Of a DNA stretch of 64,000 nucleotides, positions 55,546 through 63,442 are shown one piece after another. Both the position numbers and the translations under genes were made by a program. Position 1 is the stretch's first letter, and each line of letters opens with the position of its first letter. Origin of the DNA: Paenibacillus_V sp046244365 (GTDB lineage Bacteria; Bacillota; Bacilli; Paenibacillales; NBRC-103111); the NCBI RefSeq assembly GCF_046244365.1, contig NZ_CP176395.1:6944001-7008000 (forward strand), in the 5' to 3' direction. Under the pieces are notes generated by a model. It saw only the letters and a list, made by a program, of their open reading frames with translations. It had not been told where the DNA came from and did not search any database.

Positions 55546-55560
55546 AAATCGATACGATTT
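55546..55560 (-). promoter_or_regulatory. Palindromic operator before the XRE gene
   Basis: AAATCG and CGATTT form a perfect inverted repeat around ATA, 10 bp before the chosen start. Placement and symmetry suggest autorepression. Confidence 0.6.
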
Positions 55561-55660
55561 ATGACAGCGTTAATTACAGAGATTTTTAAGACGATTTTTC
55601 TAAGTAATTTTCATTTGCTTATTAAGCTTTAAAAATTCCTCTCCACGAATGGTTATAAAA

Positions 55661-55698
55661 AATCCCGATGTGTCAAGGCTTTGAGCCACATCGGGACT
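55661..55698. terminator. Hairpin just inside the right transposon end
   Basis: TCCCGATGTG pairs with CACATCGGGA around an 18-nt loop. A run of A on the left gives a T-run on the minus strand. It may insulate the cargo from outside transcription. Confidence 0.65.
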
Positions 55699-55708
55699 GT
55701 CTTAGTTG

Positions 55709-55778
55709 TGACAAATCTACGTTCCAAATCGGTGACAAACTATATTACAAACGGTGACAAAGTGAATTACAACTCACA
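55709..55778 (-). repeat. Right transposon end: subterminal sites and terminal inverted repeat
   Basis: TGACAAA occurs at 55709-55715, 55733-55739 and 55755-55761 (steps of 24 and 22 nt). On the minus strand these are TTTGTCA, two of them preceded by GTAAT as at the left end. The terminal repeat 55755-55778 matches the left one at 23 of 24 positions. Confidence 0.87.
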
Positions 55779-55783
55779 GATAT

Positions 55784-56237
55784 CAGGTTCATTTAGCTGC
55801 GGAACTCCTGTAGAAAGATAAAAATTACTGGCTTCCCCCAACAATTCCTCCCAATCCCCGCAACTCCTTGTCCCACAAGGCATGAGAGGCATTTTAGAAT
55901 CATAATCGGAACAAAAATTCTTGTCTTTTTCGGAGGCTGAATCGGATAAATATCGGAGCAAAATCGGGCTAATTGTGAACGAAACGAGATAAAAATAATG
56001 TCAAAAAGAGCAGAGCAAGTATCAGGGTTGAATGGGATTTCGATTGGATTAAAGATTGAGAAAATACTTGGGTAAAGGCATGCCGAAACCCGCAGACCCT
56101 TGATACGCTTGATTTTATGCTTAGTTAAAGAATTCAAGATCAGTCAGAGAAATCCCTGCTTCGTTCGCCGCGGCGGATAAAAAGACTGGAGAAGGATCAA
56201 GTAAGTAACCGAACCTGTTCCAGTCTTTAGTCTTGTT
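55784..56237. other. Intergenic, no gene seen
   Basis: About 450 bp of mixed composition between the transposon and the RNA methyltransferase gene. It includes a hairpin AAAGACTGGA / TCCAGTCTTT at about 56177-56229. No open frame resembles a protein. Confidence 0.4.
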
Positions 56238-56283
56238 TGGACACTAATTTTTATTCATGGACACTTATTTGGGGTCGTGGACA
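56238..56283. repeat. Three TGGACA copies spaced exactly 20 nt
   Basis: TGGACAC at 56238 and 56258 and TGGACA at 56278. On the minus strand the outer copy reads TGTCCAC, beginning TGT, and it runs into the last codons of the RNA methyltransferase gene. It looks like one end of a second, different element. No partner was found. Confidence 0.55.
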
Positions 56284-57086
56284 GGAATTATTGTTGTTTG
56301 AAACTCCCGTTGGCGCGCCGCCTCGAACAGCAGCACCGTCGTCGCCATCGCGACGTTCAGCGATTCGGCTTTGCCTCGCATCGGGATGATCGTCCGGTGC
56401 GTGACATAGCGCTCGACCTGCGGCGATACGCCGCTGCCTTCGTTGCCGACGATCAGCCAAGTCGGCGCCTGCAGATCCAGCTCATAGCAGTTGGCTTCCG
56501 CCTGCAGGCTCGTTCCGACGAGCCGGACGCCCTTCGCATTCGCTAACGGCAGCAGCTCGTCCAGATCCGCTTCGGCGATCGGCAAATGAAACAGAGAGCC
56601 CATCGTGGCGCGCACCGTCTTCGGGTTGTACAGATCGGCCGTTCCGCGGCCGAGGACAATACCCGTAGCCCCGGCGGCATCGGCGCTGCGTACGATCGTG
56701 CCGACGTTGCCGGGATCCTGTACGCCGTCCAGCACGACGACGAGCGGCTGCGGGTGCTCCAGCAGGCTGAGCGGCGCGAGCTCCGGCTTGTCCGCAACCG
56801 CTACGACGCCTTGCGGCGTCTGCGTATCGCTGCATTTGGCCAGCACCTCTTCGGACACGCCGATACAAACCGAGCGGTCCGGCAGAAGCGGCGCCAGCTC
56901 GGCGGGCAGCCCCTTTTCAAGCGAATAGAGCAGCGCTTCAAGGGCGATGCCCGATTGCAGCGCTTCTTGGACGAGATGCGTGCCCTCCACGAGAAACTTC
57001 CCTTGGGTGTCGCGGCCCTTTTTGGTGAGGAGCAAACTCCACTGCCTCACCTTAGGATTTTGTACGGACAAAATTTGCATAGTCAT
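56265..57086 (-). CDS. SpoU/TrmH-family RNA 2'-O-ribose methyltransferase
   Basis: 273 residues. The N-terminal substrate-binding domain has LSVQNPKVRQWSLLLTKKGRD and FLVEGTHLVQEAL. The SPOUT knot domain has VLDGVQDPGNVGTIVRSADAAG, LIVGNEGSGVSP and the SAM-binding loop IPMRGKAESLNVAMATTVLLFEA (quoted in parts). This is the rRNA-methylating TrmH/RlmB group; the exact nucleotide is not predictable. The last eight residues (IIPVHDPK) are coded by a repeat array that looks like a transposon end, so the native C terminus may have been replaced. Confidence 0.92.
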   Translation of the reverse strand: MTMQILSVQNPKVRQWSLLLTKKGRDTQGKFLVEGTHLVQEALQSGIALEALLYSLEKGLPAELAPLLPDRSVCIGVSEEVLAKCSDTQTPQGVVAVADKPELAPLSLLEHPQPLVVVLDGVQDPGNVGTIVRSADAAGATGIVLGRGTADLYNPKTVRATMGSLFHLPIAEADLDELLPLANAKGVRLVGTSLQAEANCYELDLQAPTWLIVGNEGSGVSPQVERYVTHRTIIPMRGKAESLNVAMATTVLLFEAARQREFQTTIIPVHDPK

Positions 57087-57107
57087 AGGAATGATTCCGA
57101 TTCCCTT

Positions 57108-57767
57108 CTATTCCGAGAACGACATTTCAAAATGCCGCAAATCTTCGTTTTTGCCGACAACGACGAGTATGTCGCTCTCGCCGATCAAATCCTCGGCATG
57201 CGGAGCGATGTTCATTTTGTTGTCGTTCTTGATCGCCATCACGTTGCAGAAATATTTGGCCCGAATATCAAGCTCCCGCAAATTTTTGCCGAGCATCGAG
57301 CCGGAAGCCTTGATCTCCACGATGCTGTAATCTTCCGAAAGCTCGATATAATCGAGGATGTTGGGCGATATTAAATGATGAGCGACGCGCATGCCCATAT
57401 CCCGTTCCGGGAAAATGACTTTATCCGCGCCGATCTTCTTCAGCACCTTGCCGTGAAGCTCGTTCTGCGCTTTCACGATAATTTTGGAAACGCCGAGATC
57501 CTTCAAGATGAGCGTAGTCAAAATGCTCGATTGAATATCTTGACCGATCGCGACGACAACGACGTCGAAGTTGCGGACGCCTAGTGCCCGAAGCGCTTCT
57601 TCGTCGGTCGTGTCCGCTTGAATGGCATGCGTTACGATGCCGCTTATTTCCTGTACCCGCGCTTCGCTGGAATCGATGGCCAATACTTCAAAGCCAAGCC
57701 CGCTTAACGATTTGGCCACGCTCGAGCCGAAACGGCCCATTCCGATTATGGCAAATTGCTTCTTCAT
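57108..57767 (-). CDS. ktrA: KtrA/TrkA-type potassium channel regulatory protein
   Basis: 219 residues from the ATG at 57767. An N-terminal RCK Rossmann domain (QFAIIGMGRFGSSVAKSLSGLGFEVLAID in outline, GxGxxG motif) binds ATP/ADP, and a C-terminal RCK_C domain follows (ASGSMLGKNLRELDIRAKYFCNVMAIK in outline). It gates a KtrB/KtrD-type K+ channel at the membrane; no channel gene is adjacent. It precedes the RNA methyltransferase gene by 21 bp in the same direction. Confidence 0.92.
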   Translation of the reverse strand: MKKQFAIIGMGRFGSSVAKSLSGLGFEVLAIDSSEARVQEISGIVTHAIQADTTDEEALRALGVRNFDVVVVAIGQDIQSSILTTLILKDLGVSKIIVKAQNELHGKVLKKIGADKVIFPERDMGMRVAHHLISPNILDYIELSEDYSIVEIKASGSMLGKNLRELDIRAKYFCNVMAIKNDNKMNIAPHAEDLIGESDILVVVGKNEDLRHFEMSFSE

Positions 57768-58008
57768 CGGCTGTTCGTCCTCCACTCGTGTTCTTCATCC
57801 TTATTATAGCACACAACCGAGAGCCGCTCGACAGCGTCTGCCGATACCCTTGCCCTTCCCGCGGAGCCGAAAGAAAGTCCGCCGAAACTTATTATTCCCA
57901 AGCGGCGCTTATCCACGCTCGATGGATGAAGGCGGGCGAATCCGGGCAAAGTAAACCGGAAACGAAGCGTGTTTAGGCAAGATATCATGACAGCGGAGGT
58001 CGTTCTTC

Positions 58009-58215
58009 ATGAATTTGGATTTGCGGCAGGCGATCGTACAGCGGGTTCAGGACAAATCGGACTCGGAATTGCGGGAGGTTATCGAAGGCTCGATCGGCGG
58101 CGACGATCGTGCGCTGCCCGGACTCGGCGTTCTGTTCGAGATCATTTGGCAGCACAGCGATGCGCCGACTCAGCAAACCTTGGTCGATACGCTAAAAGAC
58201 CATCTGGTTCATTAA
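58009..58215 (+). CDS. sspI: Small acid-soluble spore protein SspI
   Basis: 68 residues matching SspI: MNLDLRQAIVQRV, then LPGLGVLFEIIWQHSD and a short helical end. It is a minor spore-core protein made in the forespore. GGAGGT precedes the ATG. In B. subtilis sspI also lies next to a SpoU-type RNA methyltransferase gene, matching this neighbourhood. The gene confirms an endospore-forming host. Confidence 0.94.
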   Translation: MNLDLRQAIVQRVQDKSDSELREVIEGSIGGDDRALPGLGVLFEIIWQHSDAPTQQTLVDTLKDHLVH

Positions 58216-58242
58216 ATCGATTGTTTACGAGGATTCATTCAC

Positions 58243-58270
58243 AGGCCATGCGCAATAAGCATGGTCTTTT
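58243..58270 (+). terminator. Terminator after sspI
   Basis: CCATGC and GCATGG pair around GCAATAA, followed by TCTTTTCC. Confidence 0.75.
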
Positions 58271-58273
58271 CCT

Positions 58274-58993
58274 TTAAGCAAACCGGCAAAACGTATTCTC
58301 TATCGAGCGCTTACGGGCGGCGGTTCCCTCCGAGAAAGCCTCGTAATCGCGGGCAAATACATCCAGAATATCGTCAAATGTCTCGAACGGATAATACTGC
58401 TCGCCCGAATCCGTCAAAAAACGAGCCAGCGTGTGGCGGGCAAAAATCCAATCCGCAAAACCCGATCCGTACAGATCGCTGACGCCGTCTCCGATGTAAA
58501 CGACTTTGCTTCCGGTTTCTTTCACCCGCCGAACGGCATCCGCCTTGCAGCAGCCGCACCAGCGGCAGCTTTCATTCGGGTTTTGAAATCCGAGTGAATA
58601 TCCGCCGTCAGGCAAATAGCGAATCGGGTTAGAGATCACTTCCTGTACTTGAATATCGAATTTGCGCGTTAATTTTTCTATATAATAAGCCATGCCGTCG
58701 CTCAGAATGATAACCGGAATTCCCCGTTCGCTGCAAAAGTCGAGAAACCTTAGCGCACCTTGACGCGGAGAAACGTTTTCCAGCAAAGCGTCGACTTCCT
58801 TCTGCTTGCCTTCGAGAAAAGAGTAAGCCACCTCGATCCATTTCATCGTGCCGAGCTCTCTGTCGATGAACTTGCGGGTCACCTCCTGCGTTTCCGGACG
58901 TTCCATGACGCCAAGCTCCTTCATTAGAATATCCCCAACGTCCTCCTTCATGAGCGTGCCGTCAAAATCCGTGACGATTACCAGGTTGTTCAT
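58274..58993 (-). CDS. MtnX-like HAD phosphatase
   Basis: 239 residues from the ATG after GAGGGGA (58993). HAD motif I is VTDFDGTLM, motif II IILSDGM, and motif IV VVYIGDGVSDLYG. The CRWCGCCK cluster is typical of the MtnX subgroup, where it may bind metal. MtnX dephosphorylates 2-hydroxy-3-keto-5-methylthiopentenyl phosphate in methionine salvage. No other mtn genes are nearby, so a related substrate is possible. Confidence 0.82.
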   Translation of the reverse strand: MNNLVIVTDFDGTLMKEDVGDILMKELGVMERPETQEVTRKFIDRELGTMKWIEVAYSFLEGKQKEVDALLENVSPRQGALRFLDFCSERGIPVIILSDGMAYYIEKLTRKFDIQVQEVISNPIRYLPDGGYSLGFQNPNESCRWCGCCKADAVRRVKETGSKVVYIGDGVSDLYGSGFADWIFARHTLARFLTDSGEQYYPFETFDDILDVFARDYEAFSEGTAARKRSIENTFCRFA

Positions 58994-59063
58994 AGTCCGG
59001 TCCCCTCTCGTACTGCATTTCGATGCCATTGTTTTCATATCGTTTTCAAAACCGCGCAAAACA

Positions 59064-59092
59064 AAATCCTCCCTTCGTGAGAAAGGAGGATT
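59064..59092 (-). terminator. Terminator after the cystine symporter gene
   Basis: On the minus strand AATCCTCC pairs with GGAGGATT around a 13-nt loop, followed by TTGTTTTG. Confidence 0.75.
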
Positions 59093-59178
59093 CGCACGTC
59101 CTATGACCAGTGTACCCGCTCAGTCAGAGAGCGTCAACCGCCGTAGAGGACTAATAGGCATTGCCAAACGTTCGTTTC

Positions 59179-60543
59179 TTATGCTAAATTCAGATCCAAT
59201 TGATCTTCTTCATCTCGGTTGAACGAATCCCTGTCGAACTCGCCTTCCGAGTTGGCCACGAGCAGCGAGGTAACCGTCGTTCCCGTTGCATTGACCGCCG
59301 TACGGCCCATATCGACAACGGCGTCGATCGCAAGCACCAGACCAAGACCTTCGAGCGGCAAGCCGAGCGCGGTCAGTACGACCGTGGTCGAAATGGACGC
59401 CGGACCCGGTACGCCGGCAACCCCGACGGACGAAATCATGCTGACTAGCACGATCAGGATGTACTCCGAAATGCCCATCGGAATATTGTAAACTTTCGCT
59501 ACGAAAATGGCTACTACCGCAGGCCACACGCCTCCGCAGCCGTTCATGTTCATCGTTGCTCCGAGCGGCGCTATGAAGCTGGCGATTTTCGGGGAAACGC
59601 GCAGCCGCTTCGTAATAACCTCCAGGTTAACCGGCAAGGTAGCATAGCTGCTTCGGGTCGTGAACGCGACCGCGATCGTCGGATACGCTTTTTTGAAAAA
59701 CTTGAACGGATTCACCTTCGCCACGAAGGTCACCAAGCCGCCGAACGTTACGATGAAGTGAATGATCAATGCGACGTAGGTTGCCAAAATCACTTTTACG
59801 AGCGGGGACAGCGTTTCAAGCCCGTACTTCGTCGCCATTGCCGCAATCAAGGCGTAAACCCCGTATGGCGTCAAGCGAATGATGTATTTGATAACCTGGT
59901 GCAGTACCGCAGCCAGCGAATCGATAAACTGTTTGACCGGCTGCACGACGTCCGGCTTCTTCGAGCCGACGTGTACGATCGCAATCCCGACGAAGATGGC
60001 GAAAATAAGAACCGGTACGACCTTGCCCGCCGCCATTTCGTTAATCGGATTGGACGGAACGAGATCAAGGATAACTTGCGAGAACTTCGGAATATCGCGA
60101 GGCTTGAAGTCTTTCGACACCGCTTGCTCGATGCCCGCTCCCGGATCGATCGCAAGGGCGACCAGAAGGCCGATCAGCGCCGCGATACCGGTTGTAATCA
60201 GAAACCAGGAAATTGTCTTGATCCCGATCTTGCGCAAGTGTCCCAAACTCGATATCGAAGTAATGCTGCTGATGACCAGTACGACGACCAGCGGGATAAC
60301 GAGCATTTTGACCAGGTTGACATAAATCGTGCCGATCGTTGTGACGCTGGTAGCGTCCAGCTTGTAGGAATTGAATACGATTCCGCTGACAAGTCCCAGC
60401 CCAAGGGCAAGCAGGACCCGGTAACCGAAGCCCACACGCTTCCGCGCAAGGAAATAAAGAAGGCCGATGACAACTACGGAAACAAGCAAGCTTATCCAGT
60501 TCGTCTCGATGGCCGTCCACAAGTTGTTTTTCAAGCGACTCAT
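59179..60543 (-). CDS. tcyP: Dicarboxylate/amino-acid:cation symporter, TcyP-like cystine importer
   Basis: 454 residues of the DAACS (GltP/TcyP) family with eight helices and two re-entrant loops: VKMLVIPLVVVLVISSI, YATLPVNLEVI, LGATMNMNGCGGVWPAVVAIFVAK, and AIDAVVDMGRTAVNATG, whose Asp/Arg/Asn residues bind substrate. The N-terminal helix and overall length fit TcyP, the Na+-coupled L-cystine importer, better than GltP. GGGAG precedes the ATG and a strong promoter lies upstream. Confidence 0.85.
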   Translation of the reverse strand: MSRLKNNLWTAIETNWISLLVSVVVIGLLYFLARKRVGFGYRVLLALGLGLVSGIVFNSYKLDATSVTTIGTIYVNLVKMLVIPLVVVLVISSITSISSLGHLRKIGIKTISWFLITTGIAALIGLLVALAIDPGAGIEQAVSKDFKPRDIPKFSQVILDLVPSNPINEMAAGKVVPVLIFAIFVGIAIVHVGSKKPDVVQPVKQFIDSLAAVLHQVIKYIIRLTPYGVYALIAAMATKYGLETLSPLVKVILATYVALIIHFIVTFGGLVTFVAKVNPFKFFKKAYPTIAVAFTTRSSYATLPVNLEVITKRLRVSPKIASFIAPLGATMNMNGCGGVWPAVVAIFVAKVYNIPMGISEYILIVLVSMISSVGVAGVPGPASISTTVVLTALGLPLEGLGLVLAIDAVVDMGRTAVNATGTTVTSLLVANSEGEFDRDSFNRDEEDQLDLNLA

Positions 60544-60590
60544 CTCCCATTTTACCTACCTGACTAGTAGGTGTTTCTTAGTTAGTAACG

Positions 60591-60619
60591 ATAATACTTC
60601 CGTTTCTTCAAACTGTCAA
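60591..60619 (-). promoter_or_regulatory. Sigma-A promoter of the cystine symporter gene
   Basis: TTGACA (60614-60619) and TATTAT (60591-60596) are 17 bp apart on the minus strand. The 5' leader contains a small hairpin, ACCTAC/GTAGGT, at 60555-60574. Confidence 0.8.
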
Positions 60620-60725
60620 TATGATTTTTACGTTATTTTTCATCTCCCGTCCGTTGCGTATAGGATGCCCGAAACCTTGATTTATTCGTACGGCTCCGCC
60701 GCTATGCAGGACGGTTTGGATCAAA

Positions 60726-60772
60726 AAAAGCAAAAAGACTTCTGCACAATCCGCTGAAGTTTTTTTGCTTTT
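60726..60772 (-). terminator. Terminator of the oxidoreductase gene
   Basis: AGCAAAAAGACTTC and GAAGTTTTTTTGCT pair with a T-run on either strand. It lies about 85 nt after the stop at 60856. Confidence 0.75.
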
Positions 60773-60855
60773 GCTATAAGGTATGCTAGAAAATGATATG
60801 TAGAACGTTATATCTGTAAGCGCTTAACTTGCTCTTTCGTTGCTTCACGATGCCT

Positions 60856-61965
60856 TTAGAGTCGCCATTCCAGCTTCGTCATGCCTATCGGCAAAGGCTC
60901 CGGCGCCGTGCACACGCTCTGCATCGCATAGTGCTTGCCTTCGCGGGACGCGTCATGAAACCCGTGCATGGCTTCCAGCACATGGTACGCCAGTTCGCCG
61001 CTGGCGAGATGAGGACGCCCTTTCACGATCGCTGCGACCATGTCGGCCACGCCAATGCCTCTGCTGTTCTCCGAGAAGCCGTGCGTTAACGGAATCTCCG
61101 CCCATTCCTTCGTTCCTTTGCGGCGGTATTTGACCGGGCCACCGAACGTGTTCGGATCGGGAACGACAAGCGTGCCAAGGCTTCCATATACCTCAATCCT
61201 CGGCAGCGTGGAGCCTCCCGAGATGTCAAAACTCGTCATGAGCGAGCCGACCGCGCCGTTGCGGAAGTCGAATACGCCGGAAACATGCGTCGGCACCTCG
61301 ACCTCAACCGATTGCCCGTATTTCTCTGCGCTGGTCACAATCCGTTCGGGATACGTGATGCGGGCGGATCCCGTGACTCTTTCAATCGGGCCGAGCATGG
61401 CTACCATGGCGGTCAAATAGTAGGGGCCCATGTCGAACATCGGGCCGCCGCCCTTCTTGTAGAAGAACTCCGGCGCAGGATGCCAGGACTCCGGCCCGCC
61501 GCTTGCCATAAAGCCGGTTGCGCCCACCGCCTGGCCGATCCAGCCGTCGCGGATCAGCTTGATGCACGTCTGGATGCCGCCGCCAAGAAACGTATCCGGC
61601 GCGCAGCCGACACGCAGCCCTTTTTCCGCAGCAAGCTCCAGCAGCTTCCGGCCGTCTTCGCGGGTAACCGACAGCGGCTTCTCCACGTATACGTGTTTGC
61701 CTGCGCGCAGCGCCTGCATGCAGACTTCCGCGTGAGCGGCCGGTATCGTCAGGTTGATGACGAGCTCGATTTCCGGATCGGCAAGCAGTTCTTCCACGCT
61801 GCAGCCTTTGGCGATGCCTTGCTCTTCCGCCTTTGCTTTTGCCCGCTCGACATCGATATCCGCACAGGCTGCAATCTCGTAATTGCCGAACAGCTCCTTG
61901 GCATTTTTGAAATAGATGCCGCTAATATTCCCGCATCCGATTATACCTACTTTGGTCACATTCAC
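60856..61965 (-). CDS. Gfo/Idh/MocA-family oxidoreductase (1)
   Basis: 369 residues. The NAD(P)-binding Rossmann domain begins VGIIGCGNISGIYFKNAK, with the acidic ADIDVERAK. The family catalytic motif is EKPLS (VYVEKPLSVTR, Lys as general base). The C-terminal beta-sheet domain holds PHLASGELAYHVLEAMHGFHDASREGKHY in outline. It acts on a sugar or polyol. It lies 49 bp after a second family member, so the two form an operon probably controlled by the LacI regulator upstream. Confidence 0.9.
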   Translation of the reverse strand: MNVTKVGIIGCGNISGIYFKNAKELFGNYEIAACADIDVERAKAKAEEQGIAKGCSVEELLADPEIELVINLTIPAAHAEVCMQALRAGKHVYVEKPLSVTREDGRKLLELAAEKGLRVGCAPDTFLGGGIQTCIKLIRDGWIGQAVGATGFMASGGPESWHPAPEFFYKKGGGPMFDMGPYYLTAMVAMLGPIERVTGSARITYPERIVTSAEKYGQSVEVEVPTHVSGVFDFRNGAVGSLMTSFDISGGSTLPRIEVYGSLGTLVVPDPNTFGGPVKYRRKGTKEWAEIPLTHGFSENSRGIGVADMVAAIVKGRPHLASGELAYHVLEAMHGFHDASREGKHYAMQSVCTAPEPLPIGMTKLEWRL

Positions 61966-62014
61966 GAAAAGCCCTCCCTAAATAAATGGATACTTGCTCA
62001 ATTGTCGAGCCGAT

Positions 62015-63175
62015 TTATACTTCTTCGAGCCTCACCCAACGCCGCTCCGCGATGGAGCGGTCGACCGCCTCGAGCACTTCCTGGCATTTCACCCCGCAGG
62101 CGAAGCTCGGTACCGGCTGGCGGTCCTCTTCAAGCGCTTCCATGAGCTCGACCGCTTCGTGGATAAACGTGTGCTCGTAACCGATCGTATGCCCGGGCGG
62201 CCACCACGCTTCGCTATAGGCATGCGCCGGGTCGGTCGCCAGCACGCGCCGAAACCCTTGAACGTCGGCGTCGTCTTCCGCCAAATACACCTGCAGCTCG
62301 TTCATCCGCTCGAAGTCGAACTTGACGCTGCCGAGGCTTCCGTTGATTTCAAAAGCGTTCGTGCAGCGGTGGCCGGCCGCGAAGCGCGTCGCCTCGAAGC
62401 TGCCGAGCGCCCCGTTCGCGAACCGCGCCAAAAACAACGTGGCATCGTCCACCGTCACCGGACCGCGCGGCGCATCTGCGCTGCCTTTGGCGCTCAGCCC
62501 CGTCATGGAGCTGGGGAGCGGACGCTCTTTGACGAACGTTTCGTTCGTCCCGACAACCTCGGTCATATCGCCGATCAAATAATGCGCGAGATCGATCAAA
62601 TGCGCGCCCAAATCGCCGTGCGAGCCGGAGCCGGCAATATCCTTTTGCAGCCGCCAAACGAGCGGGAATTCCGGATCGATGATCCAATCCTGCAGAAAGA
62701 CGGCGCGAAAATGATAGATGCGGCCGAGCCGCCCTTCCTCGATCAGCTTGCGGGCAAGTCTGACGGCGGGCGCGAAGCGGTAATTGAAGCCGGTCATGTG
62801 CTTCACGCCGGCCGCTTCCGCCGCTTCAAGCATTTCGCGAGCATCGGCCAGGGACAGCGCCAGCGGTTTTTCGCAAAAAATATGCTTGCCGGCCTTCGCC
62901 GCCGCCAGCGCGATCTCTTTGTGCGCATCGCTTGGGGCGTTGATGTCGATCAAGTCGATGTCGTCCCGCGCGACAAGCTCGCGCCAGTCCGTCGTCCAGC
63001 TGTCCCAGCCGAATTGCTCGGCCGCCTGCTTGACGCCTTCTTGATCCCTGCCGCAGATCGCTTTCATGACCGGCCGGACCGTCTTCGGAAAAAACATATG
63101 CAAATCACGGTAAGCGTGGCTATGGGCCTTGCCCATAAACTTGTAGCCGATCATGCCGATATTCACTTGTTTCAT
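62015..63175 (-). CDS. Gfo/Idh/MocA-family oxidoreductase (2)
   Basis: 386 residues from the ATG at 63175, with GGAGGAGG 7 nt upstream; the open frame to 63241 has no such site. Rossmann start VNIGMIGYKFMGKAHSHAYRD, catalytic CEKPLALSL, then MTGFNYRFAPAVRLARKLI, GDLGAHLIDLAHYLIG and WWPPGHTIGYEHTFIHEA. The KFMGKAHSHAY start marks a subgroup common in plant-polymer-degrading Paenibacillus. Substrate unknown. Confidence 0.9.
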   Translation of the reverse strand: MKQVNIGMIGYKFMGKAHSHAYRDLHMFFPKTVRPVMKAICGRDQEGVKQAAEQFGWDSWTTDWRELVARDDIDLIDINAPSDAHKEIALAAAKAGKHIFCEKPLALSLADAREMLEAAEAAGVKHMTGFNYRFAPAVRLARKLIEEGRLGRIYHFRAVFLQDWIIDPEFPLVWRLQKDIAGSGSHGDLGAHLIDLAHYLIGDMTEVVGTNETFVKERPLPSSMTGLSAKGSADAPRGPVTVDDATLFLARFANGALGSFEATRFAAGHRCTNAFEINGSLGSVKFDFERMNELQVYLAEDDADVQGFRRVLATDPAHAYSEAWWPPGHTIGYEHTFIHEAVELMEALEEDRQPVPSFACGVKCQEVLEAVDRSIAERRWVRLEEV

Positions 63176-63293
63176 CCTCACGCCTCCTCCAAGATTCCCG
63201 GCGAATATTATGCCGAGCGGGTAAGCACTGTTGGCAAGCATTTTTGAAAAGATCGGGTTAGCATTGCGTGCTAGAGAGCACTAGCAAGCTTAA

Positions 63294-63370
63294 CGAGAAG
63301 TGAAGGCAGTGACGTACACGAGTTAGCGTAACCGAAAGCGAAGGCTGTGCCGTATACGAGTTAGCGTCAA
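63294..63370. repeat. Two tandem copies of a 39-bp intergenic repeat
   Basis: 63294-63332 and 63333-63370 share GAAGGC, CGTA and ACGAGTTAGCGT at the same offsets. They lie between the LacI gene and the oxidoreductase operon. The role is unknown. The rest of 63176-63442 holds nothing I can support. Confidence 0.65.
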
Positions 63371-63442
63371 GGTAGTCGTCTGTGATACCGATGCCTATTG
63401 CTAGAGCTGGGCAAGCAGCTCCTTCTGCCTAAGTTTCAGCCG

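Larger units (their letters stand above)
45278..55778. mobile_element. TnsB/TniA-type transposon, apparently without transposase, carrying defence genes
   Basis: The block is bounded by 24-bp terminal inverted repeats (45278-45301 and 55755-55778) that differ at one position and begin TGT at each outer end. The 5-bp sequence GATAT flanks both ends directly (45273-45277 and 55779-55783), a target-site duplication. Each end carries three spaced copies of TTTGTCA or a close variant, like TnsB-binding sites of Tn7/Tn552-class elements. The whole inside is visibly AT-rich beside GC-rich neighbours. No DDE/rve transposase, TnsC/TniB or TniQ gene is present, so the element is non-autonomous or has lost them. 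Confidence 0.85.

Noticed and set aside
45278..55778. Prophage or integrative element
   Set aside because: No integrase, phage structural or conjugation genes are present. The ends and the 5-bp duplication fit a transposon.
55784..56237. Possible small genes between the transposon and the RNA methyltransferase
   Set aside because: The frames on either strand have no ribosome-binding sites or recognisable domains.
60815..60828. A catabolite-response-like site TGTAAGCGCTTAAC
   Set aside because: It lies just downstream of the nearest stop codon and about 270 bp from the next promoter, so a role in catabolite control is unsupported.
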